Of a stretch of 64,000 bases of DNA, positions 34,720 to 47,741 are shown in pieces (position 1 is the stretch's first letter; the number at the start of each line of letters is the position of its first letter). Under the pieces are notes generated by a model, which did not search any database, was not told where the DNA came from, and saw only the letters and a program-made list of their open reading frames with translations. The position numbers and the translations under genes are program-made. The DNA is from Prosapia bicincta. Lineage: Eukaryota; Arthropoda; Insecta; Hemiptera; Cercopidae. The stretch is from positions 335,072,820 through 335,136,819 of the forward strand of contig JBAIZL010000002.1 of the NCBI GenBank assembly GCA_036971475.1. Direction: 5' to 3'.

Positions 34720-36639
34720 GAATGGCTTCTCCGCTGAACTGAACGGAACTTAATCCATGGTGATTGATGAGATCAGCTAATGCCAGGATTTTTTTATTCA
34801 TTTTGAAGCTTTAGAAGGTATGGTTGTTTGATTATAGACAAATGCGAAAATAGAAAAAGTTCAGCACAATTTGTACGAAAAAAAGTTTATTCATTAACCT
34901 AAAATGAGTGAGAGAATATAATTCTAGTTAAGAATTGATATAAAGATATTTACAGGTGTTTCATACAATTTAATAGTTAGAGTAATTACTCTTCCTGTGG
35001 TAATGATTTGAAATAAAAACTTCCAGGAAAAATAGTTGTATATTAAAAATAATGAAATTCTAAATCAAGTTGACTACAAATTTTTTAATTAAAAAATATA
35101 GACAAAATATTTTTTTAAGTGAAAAATTTTTCACTAATAGATGTGTGCAGACAAAAGCACAGGAAATTTAAATGTAATATATTAGAATTATATTTATTTT
35201 TAATTGAAAAATGACAATTTCTATAGAACTGTTCTATATTTCTCTTATAATTTCACTAAAATTGTGTTGAATTTTTTAATTCTTTTTCATTGCATGAAAA
35301 AGGACCACATTTGATTAATATATTTGATTGTAATATAAAAAATCAAATTTTTTATAACAATGTAAACGAATTTTTATATATAAATCACCAGAGACTATGT
35401 TTATTTTTTAAAAAAGTAAATGGGTATTAATATATTTTATTTATTTTTTTGTGTATTTACAGTTTTGAAATTTTTATTTATATTTATTTATTCTGCAATT
35501 AAAATTGCAAATAAAAATATTTAATATTTAACAAAAAGTAATTTATTTCTCAGGATGTAAAAGGATGTGGATTAACTGTGTATATGTAAGTTTGTATAAA
35601 TGTAATGAATAAATTAATCAATGATTTTTCAAAAAAAGAGGGTTGTGAATTGTTATAAAATGGCAACGAAATAGTTTGATTTTAGCATTTAAATTTTCAT
35701 TTTTTAGGCATTAAAATGAGAAATAGTAACTTTATCTGTTATTTCAATAATAAATTAAAAAGATTTTATTTTAGTAATATATTTTTTACAATTTAGTTTT
35801 GCTTAAAGATAGGAATATGGAATTATGGCATGAATTTATAAAAATGATGTATTATTATTGGAAATTAGTCATTTGAAATAATTTGTATATTCATTATTAA
35901 TTTTGCATAGTTTTAGTACTGTATAAGCACAAACACAGAATAAAACCATTTGTTAGCGCTGTCTGCCATTTATTTTGATGATATTCAGTCTAGTTGGATT
36001 AAATTCAATTTTGCTATAAGTTTAAAAGGAAAGATTTTATGGTAAAAGGCTTGATATTAGGTGTTTGTTTAGAGTGATTTATGCTAGTGTATGTGTGATA
36101 TTCCTTCTTTTGTGCTCTTAGATTATGTGATGTTCCCTTTTCTTTGCATTAGAAATATTGAAATAACAGATAAACCAATGAAAAGCAGAATGATTTTCTA
36201 GGTTCCATTCAGGACAGCTGAGTATTTTTATTTACTGTTATATATATATATGTATATAGGATTATATTTGGACTCATTCTTTGAGTTCCAGATTGTACAT
36301 AAAATTATGTACAAATTTGTGTACATACTATTTATAATGAGTCAATATTTATTCATAATGTTTCGTTTTTAGTTTTTTAAATGTATTTTATGTAAAATGT
36401 TAGGCACAAATAATGAGAAGTTGTTACTTTTTAAATTGTATATAATAAGAGAAGGTCACATATTTCAACCTTTAATATTTTTATATAAAATATCTTTAGA
36501 AAAATTTTAAAAATTAAGGGTGCAACTAAAAAGATGTCTGGAATATATATTACTTTACAAAGTAATGTAAAATGGCAGGTTGCTGTTATTGTATGAATTG
36601 ATGGGACAAAATAATAATGTTACTGAACATGTTGAATGC
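34720..36639 (+). other. ash1 3' UTR / downstream region
   Basis: Very AT-rich sequence after the stop with several AATAAA hexamers (35608, 35939 among them). No open frame of note. The 3' end of the transcript should lie here, but the exact site is not visible. Confidence 0.5.
35608..35613 (+). other. ash1: candidate ash1 polyadenylation signal AATAAA
   Basis: First clear AATAAA hexamer after the stop that is not inside a recognisable repeat, 889 bases downstream. A second lies at 35939-35944. The downstream sequence is A/T-rich everywhere, so the site actually used cannot be chosen from sequence alone. Confidence 0.3.
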
Positions 36640-37163
36640 TGAGAGCGACCCCGCTGTCCCTCTCAATTCATTGTTTCAGTGTGAGGTTAGCCATTGACAG
36701 AAAGTTTTGTGTCCCTCATCGGTTATTGTGCCAGTCTTAGAAACATTTTGGTGCATTTCTTTTTTATCCCACCATTGCTATCAGACAGGGGACTGTGTTA
36801 TCGTATAAGTGTTACTTGAAGTATGTTGTATTAGTGTTTATTAGTTTTTGTACAATAAATATAATGAAGATGTATTATTGAAGAATGTCTACTTAGACAA
36901 ATGTTGTTACAGTAAACATTCTCTAACAATTCATTCTCGTTATCCATATTCATTGTACAAAAACTAATAAACACTACTACAACACACTTAAAGTAACACT
37001 AATACAATAACACAGTCCCCTGTCTGATAGCAATGGTGGAAAAAAACAAAATGCACCGAAACGTTCACAAAGACTTACAGAATAACAGACATACGATTCA
37101 ACGTATTCTGCCATTAACTAACCTCACAATGAACCAATGAATTGAGAGTGATAGCAGGGGCGT
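36640..37163. repeat. Large fold-back repeat, about 230-bp arms
   Basis: GAGAGCGACCCCGCTGTCCC with CTCAATTCATTGTTTCAGTG at the left pairs with CCAATGAATTGAGAGTGATA and GCAGGGGCG at the right. Inside, ACTAATACAACA-like and TTTGTACAATAAATAT / CATTGTACAAAAACTAATAA segments pair up to a loop near 36870-36930. Arms are similar but not identical, so it is not recent. No coding content and no clear target duplication. Confidence 0.8.
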
Positions 37164-40100
37164 ACATGAATGCCTACCGGAGCAGGTGCCAGTAGAGCAT
37201 GTGCATTACACGGGTGTTCATGTACGCCCGCCACACTCAACGTGTTCATCTGAGAGACAGAAGATTGTGATGCTCTACACTAAAATGCTTTTGGAATAAA
37301 CATAGGCAGACAAAAACAAACATGGCCTTCATTATACAAACTACGCCACTCAACTGAAAGGAAGACGGGCAGGAAACGCACAAAAATAGTGGGCGAACAA
37401 TATACTGGTTTTTAAATTCATGGCTGTCTCTGAGACATATGGAGTCAGTTAAGGGTTAAAAAATAGGTAATCCAACTTTACTCTTACATACTATGTATCA
37501 ACGAAGAACTGTAATATGTATTTTAAGACAGGACTATTTAGACTGCAAGCAGAAGCAAAACATTGGACTTCAGCCTCTAAGAGGCCATTTAGAGAAAAGC
37601 AATATAATAATATAATGACATTAATTCAGTTTTACTCAGTCTTTCAGTGAACCACCAGACTATTATTATATTTGCAAATAAATTCGCAGGACATTATTTA
37701 TATAAAAATATGAATGAAGTAAAATAGTGGAACAGGTAATATTATGAGATTTTCAGTTCCACAGGTAATAAATAATGTTTTCAGTTGGATACAGTTTTAT
37801 CTATCTGCTTCTAGTATAATGTTATTTAACTTTTTGTTATGATTATGCACTTTTGCCAACCTTTATAACTTCTCTAATTGCTATTTTATACTGCCATCCG
37901 TAGAGTGAAAAAAAGTAATTAAAAAACTACCATCATGTTAAAAATTAAAGTTTAATTTTGTTTTATTTGCAAGTGTTTTCCCCCAAAAATTGTAACTTCA
38001 TCAGTTTGTAAATAACTAGCAGTTGGCATTATTATAAATTAAAGTATTTTCAAATGCTTTAAATTTAAAATCTAAATTGTAAGTTCCAGGCATCTTTTTT
38101 GCAACACCTTATATAGAGTAGATTAGAATTTTGTGGTTTACTTCGTAAAACCTATCGTACAAATTAAAAATGTTACATTAAATTTTTAACTTTAGTTGTA
38201 TAAAATTATAGAATAGTGAATTCTCGTTTTTGTTCATGTAAGCATAGTTTATTCTTTTTTCGTATAAGCATGATATTTTTTATTTGCTTTAATTTTTTTT
38301 CCAAACTGAGCTAGTCATTCTTTTGTATAAATTAAATGTGAAATTGTTCAAAAAAAAGTATTTATTTACCTCATCATTACTGTTGTGAATTTACCAGTTT
38401 GTAAGCCATAACCAATCTATTTTAGCATAAAATTTGATATTAAAAAGCAACAGGTTTATTAAATCAAAATAAGTGTATATTTGTATAATTTTTTATTTGT
38501 ATTTTAAGGTTAAAATGTTAATTTTTGTGCCTTTATATGTTTTAAGTTCTTAATAGTTGAATAAAATATTATTAGGTAATCCACATGTTTATTCCTTTCC
38601 TTTGATAGGATTGTTATTTGTGATCATTTGCTTTATTCTTATCTAGTGTGATTCAGGACGGATTTATTCATATAGCATTTTGTAAACATTTATACAAGAT
38701 TAAATAAATTTTCAGTGACCTTGTCTAAGAATTTCAGAGGTAAAAGTGTAATAATAGTATTCCACATATGTCTTGTTTTACTGTTCTAGTTTTGTCTTAG
38801 TTTTTAACAATTAGTTGAATTTTTATTTAAAAAAAAAATCACTAATCAGAGCAATATTACATAAAACAAGTTCTGTAAGAACAGAGCAGATGTTATATCA
38901 AATGGAAGACTACAATGGTGTAATTAATTGCAGAGTATTGAGCTTCATATTAAGATATCTCACAGCCATCAATCAATCATATTGAGGCAGAAGGTTATTG
39001 TTGGTTAATACAGTTAATAGTTAATTAACTGTTATTAACAGTTGAGATAAAAAGAAAATATTTAGTTTATCCTTGCCTGTAAGATGAAATAAGAGGTAAG
39101 GACATAAGCTTAGGCTTAGTGAACTGTATTATTATAGCAGTCTGAAAAAATAGTCTGTCAAAGGAAACCAAATAGAACAGATATAAAGAGGGAAGGTTAT
39201 TTGGCAAGGCTTTATATTTAAAGTTTATAAATCTCTGAAGGAAATATAAATGTTACTATCAAATTTAATGTTAAAAATATTAAAGGATTTGAAATGAGTA
39301 AAATAAGACACCTCAGTAACAATCATATTGAATTGTTTTATAAAATTTATCATATTTCCATGATTGTAGTAGTTGTGAAAAATTTGTTTCAAGGCTAAAA
39401 TTGATTATCACAAAAATAAAAGTTAAGGAAGTGGGAGAGTCACTATATCAAGGCTTAAATTAGCCAAATAAGCACCGGATATTTGGAAATAGAAGTTAGA
39501 GATTGCTTTATAAATTCATTGTTTAAAAATGTTATTCTGTTGTAAATTTTACTTTTGGTGTTGATTTGCATCTCAGTAGGATTGGTAAATATTGAATGAA
39601 GTTTTTTGTAATAACGAGTTGAGCTATTATTAGTTGAGCATTAGGTATTTATGTAGAAAAGTACTGCATTTGGTATCTGCTATCTGATACTGGCTAAATA
39701 AAAAAAGTAATATTTAAAGGGGACATCGAGAACAAATAACAATAGAGGTATAAATCAAGGCAAGGGGAAGAATAATAATATAAATTTAATTTGAGCACCA
39801 AGGGGTTACTACTTCACCCATATGCTAAGGATTTCTGGGGAGGTATTACAGTGCACACCACATAGCTAGGCACCTCGGTGCATTAGCCCCACGTTCCTTC
39901 CACTGTTAGCAGAGAGGATACAGTCTGGTTTTGTATGCTATAACACCAGCCTAGTCATCTTTAGTGAGGACGACAGTAACTTTCAACTTGAGTTGACTGT
40001 GCAAGTGAAGGTAGGAGAAGTAAAGTGGGAGCAACTCAAGACTGCCATTCCTCATTCATGTCAAGCTGTGTGGCATTTACTACAGCCAACTGATATGGAG

Positions 40101-41096
40101 TTGAAATATTTTTTTCTTACAGTTTAATTAAATAATTTGATACTTAAAACATTAAAGTTTGTAACAGTTACAGAAATAAAGTTGCTTTTTTATGAAATAT
40201 GTGCATTTGAAGTGTTAATTCCTAAATAAATTTTCTTGAAATAACAACAAAAATAATTTTAAAATCAAATTTAACAGTTCAGTAATTATATAGTTTTTTC
40301 ATTACTAGCACATTAGGAAATAATATAACTTTAATAAACTTTTGACCCTTATTACTATAATTTATTAATCTACTTCCAAGCAAAGTTAACATTATTAATT
40401 CTTTAGGATAATTTTTATCAACTCAATAACATGGAATACTGAACATAACCCAATCGTATAAGAATTTTAAATAAATAATTTAATAGATGTTTATTGCATA
40501 TATAATGTCTTACAGAAAAAGTACAAACTCATACAATTCAAAATGTAACATAATTGTATTTATTAATATAACATTTCATTTTTAAATTTAATTTTTTAAA
40601 TTTATAAATTCCTGTAAAGTATTATATTGATTTTTAAAGGGTCAAATTGTATCAGTGTTTTACAAAATTGTATCAAGTATCTCCCTAATATAACAATTAA
40701 TAATAAACACACAGTAAAGAAATAACATCATATCCTTGAAACAATGTAATAAAAATTGCTGCAATTCACATATAATTAATTGAATCGAATTGCGAGGTTT
40801 CTAAATTTATAAGAAATAGTATTTGAAAATGATCTTACCAAATCTCTAAATAAAGAGAAAGCATTTACCACATTAAAAAATAAGTTTAAGATAAGGATAA
40901 ATTTTCATAGAACCATTTGTTATTGGAGAGAAAAAAAGCATGAAAATGTATGTGTGTTCCAAGTCTGGATTCTCCCAATAAATTTACTCACCAAAGAAAA
41001 GTGTCTGGTACACCTATATAAAGGTCTAGGTTTCAAAAAACTTAGTTACACAAGCCAATATTAATTGTTATATAAAAAAATGTGATATATAAAGTC

Positions 41097-41101
<5 letters not shown>
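37164..41101 (+). other. intergenic region
   Basis: Mostly AT-rich without gene signals. Two blocks stand out by composition: 37164-37400 (GC-richer, with GCGTACATGAATGC echoed by TTCATGTACGCCCG) and 39800-40090 (GC-richer, no open frame, unlike its surroundings). Neither was recognised. Confidence 0.45.
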
Positions 41102-41149
<48 letters not shown>

Positions 41150-41486
41150 TTTTTTGGACTAGGAGACTGACAGACTTACCTTGATAAGAGTCCACTCTGT
41201 AGTCTTGAAATAGAAACACATAAAAGCACTTAAACAATGATATATTTCAACCACACAGTGGTCTTTGTCAATCAAAGAAAAAACAAAAAAAAATTATTAT
41301 TTTTTTTAAATTAAAAAATTTTTTTTGATTGACAAAGACCACTGTGTGGTTGAAATATATCATTGTTTAAGTGCTTTTATTTGTTTCTATTTCAAGACTA
41401 CAGAGTGGACTCTTACCAAGGTAAGTATGTCAGTCTCCTAGTCCAAAAATCTAAATAATCTTTACCAACCAAACCTAACCTAAATA

Positions 41487-41570
<84 letters not shown>
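41102..41570. mobile_element. (TA)n-flanked hairpin element, copy 3
   Basis: Same hairpin as at 18560 and 51396, with an A/T-only centre (AAATTATTATTTTTTTTAAA). The right arm keeps the complete outer end AATCTTTACCAACCAAACC, then TAACCTAAATATC and (TA)n. It forms the first unit of a tandem pair with copy 4. Confidence 0.9.
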
Positions 41571-41574
<4 letters not shown>

Positions 41575-41911
41575 TTTTTTGGACTAGGAGACTGACAGAC
41601 TTACCTTGATAAGAGTCCACTCTGTAGTCTTGAAATAGAAACACATAAAAGCACTTAAACAATGATATATTTCAACCACACAGTGGTCTTTGTCAATCAA
41701 AGAAAAAACAAAAAAAAATTATTATTTTTTTTAAATTAAAAAATTTTTTTTGATTGACAAAGACCACTGTGTGGTTGAAATATATCATTGTTTAAGTGCT
41801 TTTATTTGTTTCTATTTCAAGACTACAGAGTGGACTCTTACCAAGGTAAGTCTGTCAGTCTCCTAGTCCAAAAATCTAAATAATCTTTACCAACCAAACC
41901 TAACCTAAATA

Positions 41912-41971
<60 letters not shown>
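41571..41971. mobile_element. (TA)n-flanked hairpin element, copy 4 (tandem duplicate of copy 3)
   Basis: Repeats copy 3 at a period of 425 bp (GGACTAGG at 41156 and 41581). The only arm difference I saw is GTAAGTATGTCAG at 41424 against GTAAGTCTGTCAG at 41849. The duplicated unit includes one TA tract. Near-identity means a recent duplication, or an assembly artefact. Confidence 0.9.
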
Positions 41972-41978
<7 letters not shown>

Positions 41979-42654
41979 ATAAAAAACAAAATGTCTGATG
42001 CATGATTCTTTCTCATACATAGTGTAGTGAATAAATCCGTCCCGGGTAGAAATCTTTGAAACCTTTGCAATATGCTTGGAAAGTTTCTAAACATGTCTGT
42101 ACATACATATATCACTGAGATCTGATAGATTAAATAGCATAGGTTATATTTCCCATTGATTAAGCAATACTTAAAAATGTACAATAGCTTTAACTTGTAA
42201 AAAGTCTTTTAAGTTTGTACTTTATGTTCACAGTTTTACTATGAAATAAACAAGAAAGGCAGCTTTATTTTAAAATGTTTCCTTTATTTGAAATCCTGGT
42301 TTTGTGCACCTTTGAAATTTGAGATGTTTTTTTGGCAGTGATTTTCCAAAATAACGAAAATCTGGTCAGTCAAATAGTTTAGCCAGGTAATACGTTCATA
42401 TAGTGAATATATATTTTTTTCTTAAAATATTAGTCTGTTGTTCACTTAGTGCTATACATTGTATAGGACTTTCTTTTATAATTTTTTTTTTAGCAACTTT
42501 ACACATAACACACACACATTTATCTACAAACGATCATCATGAACAGGCAATTCCTTAGTCTAAACAAATTGATTAAAATATTTCACCAAATGTACGGGTT
42601 TTGACTCATGTTCTTGACATAGGACTTGAATGTTGGACTATTAATTATTTATAT
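41972..42654 (+). other. intergenic spacer
   Basis: AT-rich; nothing recognised. Confidence 0.4.
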
Positions 42655-43266
42655 TACAGGTATACTGGCATATCCGCGGGTAATGGAGTCCAAAATTACA
42701 GCGGTTGCTTGAAACCACCGATAACAAGGACGAGGCGTGTTATCTGCATCAACACACAAATACTATAGCTACAGACATTTACAGTATACAGTAGTGCATA
42801 GTGTATAGTACTCCATTCCATTTATTTATAGTTACTAACAACAAACTTTTGTTATCAAATGCAATCTTTGAAAACTTATTTGTATAAAGAGTTCACAATT
42901 AATGTTAAAAAAATTACTACATATGAAAAGAAGTTTTAAGTTGAAGTTAAGAACAAGAAATATTTAGTCAGAAACAACTTCTTCTGAAAGTAGAAAAGAG
43001 TCCGTGTTCAAAAAAGAACAGTCTATTACGTTTAGTGATGCTGACGATATTGGTGTGATAGATTGTGAAAAAATCAATAATGTAAAAAACATTGTGATAT
43101 GAGGTTGTTTTTTTTTCTTTTCATTTCACTGAAGACTTGCTGAAGATACTGCATGGCATCCTTAATCATTTTGGTAACCTAATGCAGTCTTTAAAACTTC
43201 TCAAAAATTTTCCAGTGTCCATTCGGTTTCGTTTAAATTAATTTCTTATTCTTCCTGCCTGTTTTC

Positions 43267-44963
43267 CTCGGAACGCGACGTAATTATTTCTTGCAAATCA
43301 TGGTTTTTCAACATTTCTTGGCGTTCTTCTATATCCTCTCCCATGTCTGCAACATTCAAGTCCCTCGCCGCTAACATCTCTTGCTGCTTGAATGATCAAT
43401 CCATCTCCATCGATTCTTGGGAAGTTATTCATATCATTATTAGATTCTTTTCACAAATTCTTCCAGCAGGTTCTGACCATTTCTGGTTTCAGTTCATCCA
43501 ACACTGCTTTAACATAAGTTATCATATCAGCGATATTGAACAATCTCCAGCATTGTATGACGTCAAGATCGGGGTCCTAATCGATTGCTACCTTATTCAT
43601 TTCAAACACTTTGTGCGTGTATGAGGCCTTGACACATCTAATGAGACTCTGGTCAAGCGGCTCTAATATCGCAGTTGTGTTAGGTGGCATAAACACTACT
43701 TGAACATCGAAATCTTGTTGTATCAATTTCTCATGCAAAATCATTTTATATCGAAATCTTGTTGCTGTTCATGACAAGCTGGCTGTAAATTACAAATTAC
43801 ACTTTTGCTATTACTTGCGACCAGACATTTGTTAACTAAAAGTTGTTAATTGTTAACTTACACTTGGAGGTAACGTTTTTGTCTTACGACTTCTTCAGCC
43901 TCCAAAGGCTGAAGAAGTCGTAAGACGAAAACGTTTCCTCCAAGTGTAAGTTAACAATTAACAACTTTTAGTTAACAAATGTCTGGTCGCAAGTAATAGT
44001 AAAAGTGTAACTACTTGAACATTTTCATTCTCAGTGTAGAGGGCCTCAAGATAGCCTGGGGCATTGTCTATTATTAATAAAACTCGGAATGGTAACCCTT
44101 CCTTCTTTAATTACTACATTTCAGTAATAAAACATCTGCAAAACCATTCAGTAAACAATAATGTTGTCATCGACGCCTTGCGGCTATATCGCCAGAAAAC
44201 AGGAAAAAAATTCATTTTGATTTTCTAGAGGACGAGGGTTTTTCGCTCGGTATATAACACCAGCATTGATCATATGTTCAGCTGCATTCCCACATTGTAA
44301 CAGAGTTAGTCGATCTTTTCTTGATTTAAAACCAGGAGCTTGTTTTGCCATTTCATGAATGTAGATCCTTTTGGGCATTTTCTTCCAATAACATCCCGTC
44401 TCATCGCAGTAGAAAATTTGCCTAGGTTCATATACCACCTCCTCAATAATTTTCTTAAACTTGGTCGGAACACCAAGTTCTGCTCATCAGCAGATGCAGC
44501 TTCTACAATTTTAATGTTTTAAAATTGTATCTGTTTCAAAACCAATGCAACCACCCCCCGGCTTGGAGTAAACTGATTGGTCTGCTCTTCTGTACCATCT
44601 TTTTCCATAAACACAACGTTTTTTGCTGTAACACATTTCCATCAACAGGTATCCTTTTCCTGTTCATATCTTCCACACTGATATTCAAGGCCTTTTCCAC
44701 CTTCATTAAAGTTTTATCACGGACTGTTGCAGCGACCTTTGCACTTTTCCATGAAATAGAAAAACTTGAACAAATTTTATACAGTTGAAATTTCATAAAT
44801 AAACGATTCTTTTTTGTTATACAATCTTGCAATGCACATGAATGATTCATTTTTAACCTCAATCATATGTAAAATTTTCATTTAATGAAAGAATATTTCA
44901 GCTTCTCTTAGAGTTAACATTATTACACACTTCACTACTGATACGCTTCTTGGTCTTGGCCAT
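43267..44963 (-). pseudogene. Tigger/jerky-type transposase
   Basis: Start MAKTKKRISSEV at 44963. The CENP-B-like DNA-binding region holds LMKVEKALNISVEDMNRKRI, then PVDGNVLQQKTLCLWK (about 44620-44720). The DDE core starts with FYCDETGCYWKKMP (first Asp, about 44410) and APGFKSRKDRLTLLQCGNAA. The second Asp is in LPFRVLLIIDNAPGYLEALY (about 44040-44100). After the insertion, FMPPNTTAILEPLDQSLIRC (about 43640-43700) continues the core. The C-terminus is acidic (DMGEDIEERQEMLKNHDLQE). Stops and frameshifts are scattered, so it is inactive. Confidence 0.88.
43708..44009. mobile_element. 302-bp insertion with fold-back and 13-bp target duplication
   Basis: ACTACTTGAACAT is present at 43695-43707 and 44010-44022. 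The insert starts with about 90 bp of unpaired sequence carrying ATCGAAATCTTGTTG twice, then a nearly perfect palindrome (about 43797-44009, arms about 105 bp) centred at CCTCCAAAGG. The arms contain CTGAAGA, a GTC-GTAA-GAC hairpin and GAAA (43909-43930). The long target duplication suggests retrotransposition. The plan fits a Penelope-like terminus. Confidence 0.85.
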
Positions 44964-45281
44964 TATTGCTGAACAGAATATTTATAAGTTGATTACGCAA
45001 ATACTGTATTTCTGCATATTACTAAACACAAACAAGTGCAGCGAATAGGCTAATGTAACTGGTAAAAGCAGACTGAAGAGATTTCATAGGAAAGCAATAA
45101 GCTGTGGAATCCAGTGACTCAAAAATCAACAAGGAAGTGGTATAGGCTGCTGCACGTAAACAATACGGTACTGTATAACTAAAAAACAAACTGACTCAGA
45201 TATGGGTGTTTACGGTTTACGAATGTTCGAATATCAACTTTTTTTCGATTTTTAGTGTGACAACATGCCGCGGATACCTTG

Positions 45282-46720
45282 TGAAATGAATTTGTAAGAA
45301 ATATTTTTTGTGTTCACAAAGTTTTTAATTCAATTGAAAAATATTAATGTTTAAACTATTACAAAAACTTACTTTTATGATTTTTTTTATCAGGTAGAAT
45401 GGTTATCGGATAGATGTATGTATTACTGAACGAAATTTGTATTTAACAATATTTTCTATGGAACACTAAATTTTATTATTTCGATACTGATAAGGCAACA
45501 AACAGCAGATCTTTTGGATTCAAGAAGACATCGCCAAAGCTTTTATAAATCAGTAAATCTTTGTTCATACTTTCTACAAATACTTGTCGAAAGTATTGTA
45601 TAATGTCTGACTTGGGTATAAAATAAAAGAGATGAAATGCCACTGACAATATAAATTCAGCTGGGAAATTCAGCACAAGTTTGTTTCCATGGGACTTATG
45701 CACGGGATTGAAAATTCAAAGGGATTAAAAAATATAGTTTTCAATAACTTAACTTGGGAGTAAATAATATTTTCAATTTTAGGATTTAATTATGTTTAGA
45801 ATAAAATTATAAACCGATAGAAAACAAACTGGTACATGGCTAAATGACAGAGCTCTTGTAGAAATGCGTCTCCCTTTTCATTGTCGATCAGACCCAAATT
45901 CTGCCTATTGTTAACTTTTATTTATATACTCTACTTCCATAGATGTGTGATTATTGAAAAGTGCCGAACTATAGGATGCTGGAGTAACAGGATTTTACAT
46001 TATTTTCAAAAATACCTTAATATAGAATTTAAAAACTACAGTCTTGATATTCTTGCTATAAAAGATGTAATCATCTCACTTTTTGCTATTTACATGTATG
46101 AATAAATTTATAAGCAGAACATATCCATTAGTCTTAACACAATTCAACTGAAAAGATTGTATTGAATAGAAGAGTTACAAGAAAAATGAGTGTAAGTGGG
46201 TAGAGATTAACTCCAGAAATGCAAATCTCTGATTCTCAGATGCCTATGAGAGCTTTCCCTCAAGTTCAAGACAAGGGAAATATTATTTCCTTAGTGATTT
46301 CTACTCATAATTTACTATTATTCTTGTACAATCCTATTAGATGAACTGGGGAGAAATCAATATCTTATCCTAATGAAAAATGTCTGGTGCTCCTTCGTAG
46401 AAGTTTAGATTCAACAAAACTTTAAACACAAACCTGTAATGAAGAATTCCTACATCCAATGTACATTCCTATTAGATTTACTGTTGTCTTTAGGTAGTAC
46501 TATCTACCAGAATGTGTTGGCCTCAATAGTTTATCATTTATACTATTGGAGGGAAAACAGAACAAGCAGGAACATTTTAATATATTATTATATAAAAATA
46601 TTTATATTTGTAAAAGGCAGTGAGTGCTGTCCTATGTATTTGAAATTGAATATTCTCTTATCGATTGGGAAAACAATAAAGACAATGGAAGAATTGTCCA
46701 TTTGTATGTTTCGGACTAAA
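45282..46720 (+). other. intergenic region
   Basis: AT-rich. A minus-strand frame at 45476-45703 (75 codons, MHKSHGNKLVLNFPAEFILS onwards) looks less random than its neighbours and is followed by AATAATAAAA, but I do not recognise it and cannot show splice sites. No other feature seen. Confidence 0.35.
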
Positions 46721-47741
46721 AAATTATCATTCATGGCTTATATTTACAGGCCAAATTACCATTCATGGCTTATATTTACGGGCCAGATTACCATTCATGG
46801 CTTATATTTACGAGCCAGATTACCATTCATGGCTTATATTTACGGGCCAGTTTACCATTCACGGCTTATATTTACGGGCCAGATTACCATTCATGTTTTA
46901 TATTTACGGGCCAGATTATCATTCATGGTTTATATTTACGGGCCAAATTACCATTCATGGCTTAAATTTATGGGCCAGATTATCATTCATGGCTTATATT
47001 TATGGGCCAGTTTAAAATTCATGGCTTATATTTACGGGCCAGATTACCATTGGCTTATATTTACGGGCCAAATTACCATTCATGGCTTATATTTACGGGC
47101 CAAATTATCATACATGGCTTATATTTACGGGCCAAATTATCATTCATGGCTTATATTTACGGGCCAGATTATCATTCATGGCTTATATTTACGGGCCAGA
47201 TTATCATCCATGGCCTATATTTACGGGCCAGATTACCATTCATGGCTTATATTTACAGGCCAGATTACCATTCATGGCTTATATTTACGGGCCAGATTAC
47301 CATTCATGGCTTTTATTTACGGGCCAAATTATCATTCATGGCTTATATTTACGGGCCGTATTACCATTCATGGCTTATATTTACGGGCCAGATTATCATT
47401 CATGGCTTATATTTACGGGCCAGATTACATTCATGGCTTATATTTACGGGCCAAATTATCATTTATGGCTTATATTTACGGGCCAAATTACCATTCATGG
47501 CTTATATTTACGGGCCAAATTATCATTCATGGCTTATATTTACGGGCCAAATTATCATTCATGGCCTTTATTTACGGGCCATTTGTTTTCATTTTTGACT
47601 TTAGTAATGATAATACTAATTAAGGAAATTATAACTTGGGCCAAATTACCATTCATGGCTTATATTTATGGGCCAAATAATCATTCATGGCTTATATTTA
47701 CGGGCCAAATTATCATTCATGGCCTATATTTACGGACCAGT
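46721..47741 (+). repeat. 32-bp minisatellite, about 30 units
   Basis: The unit reads approximately ATTCATGGCTTATATTTACG plus GGCCARATTAYC (32 bp). About 27 units fill 46721-47582 and three more lie at 47638-47741. Few point changes and two short deletions occur (near 47045 and 47425). All three plus frames are open through most of the array, giving long but spurious frames of up to 394 codons. Confidence 0.95.

Larger units (their letters stand above)
42657..45281 (-). mobile_element. Tigger/pogo DNA transposon with nested insertion
   Basis: Left end after TA (42655-42656): CAGGTATACTGGCATATCCG, then CGGG. The right end, reverse complement, reads CAAGGTATCCGCGGCATG, so both ends share AGGTAT and TCCGCGG. 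The right boundary is approximate. It encodes a decayed Tigger/jerky-type transposase on the minus strand. A 302-bp insertion (43708-44009) splits the catalytic domain. Confidence 0.85.

Noticed and set aside
43343..43624. 93-codon plus-strand frame
   Set aside because: Antisense to the C-terminal part of the Tigger transposase relic.
46439..47623. 394-codon open frame with a repetitive peptide
   Set aside because: Almost entirely the 32-bp minisatellite read through; all three frames are open for the same reason. No start context, splice signal or known domain.
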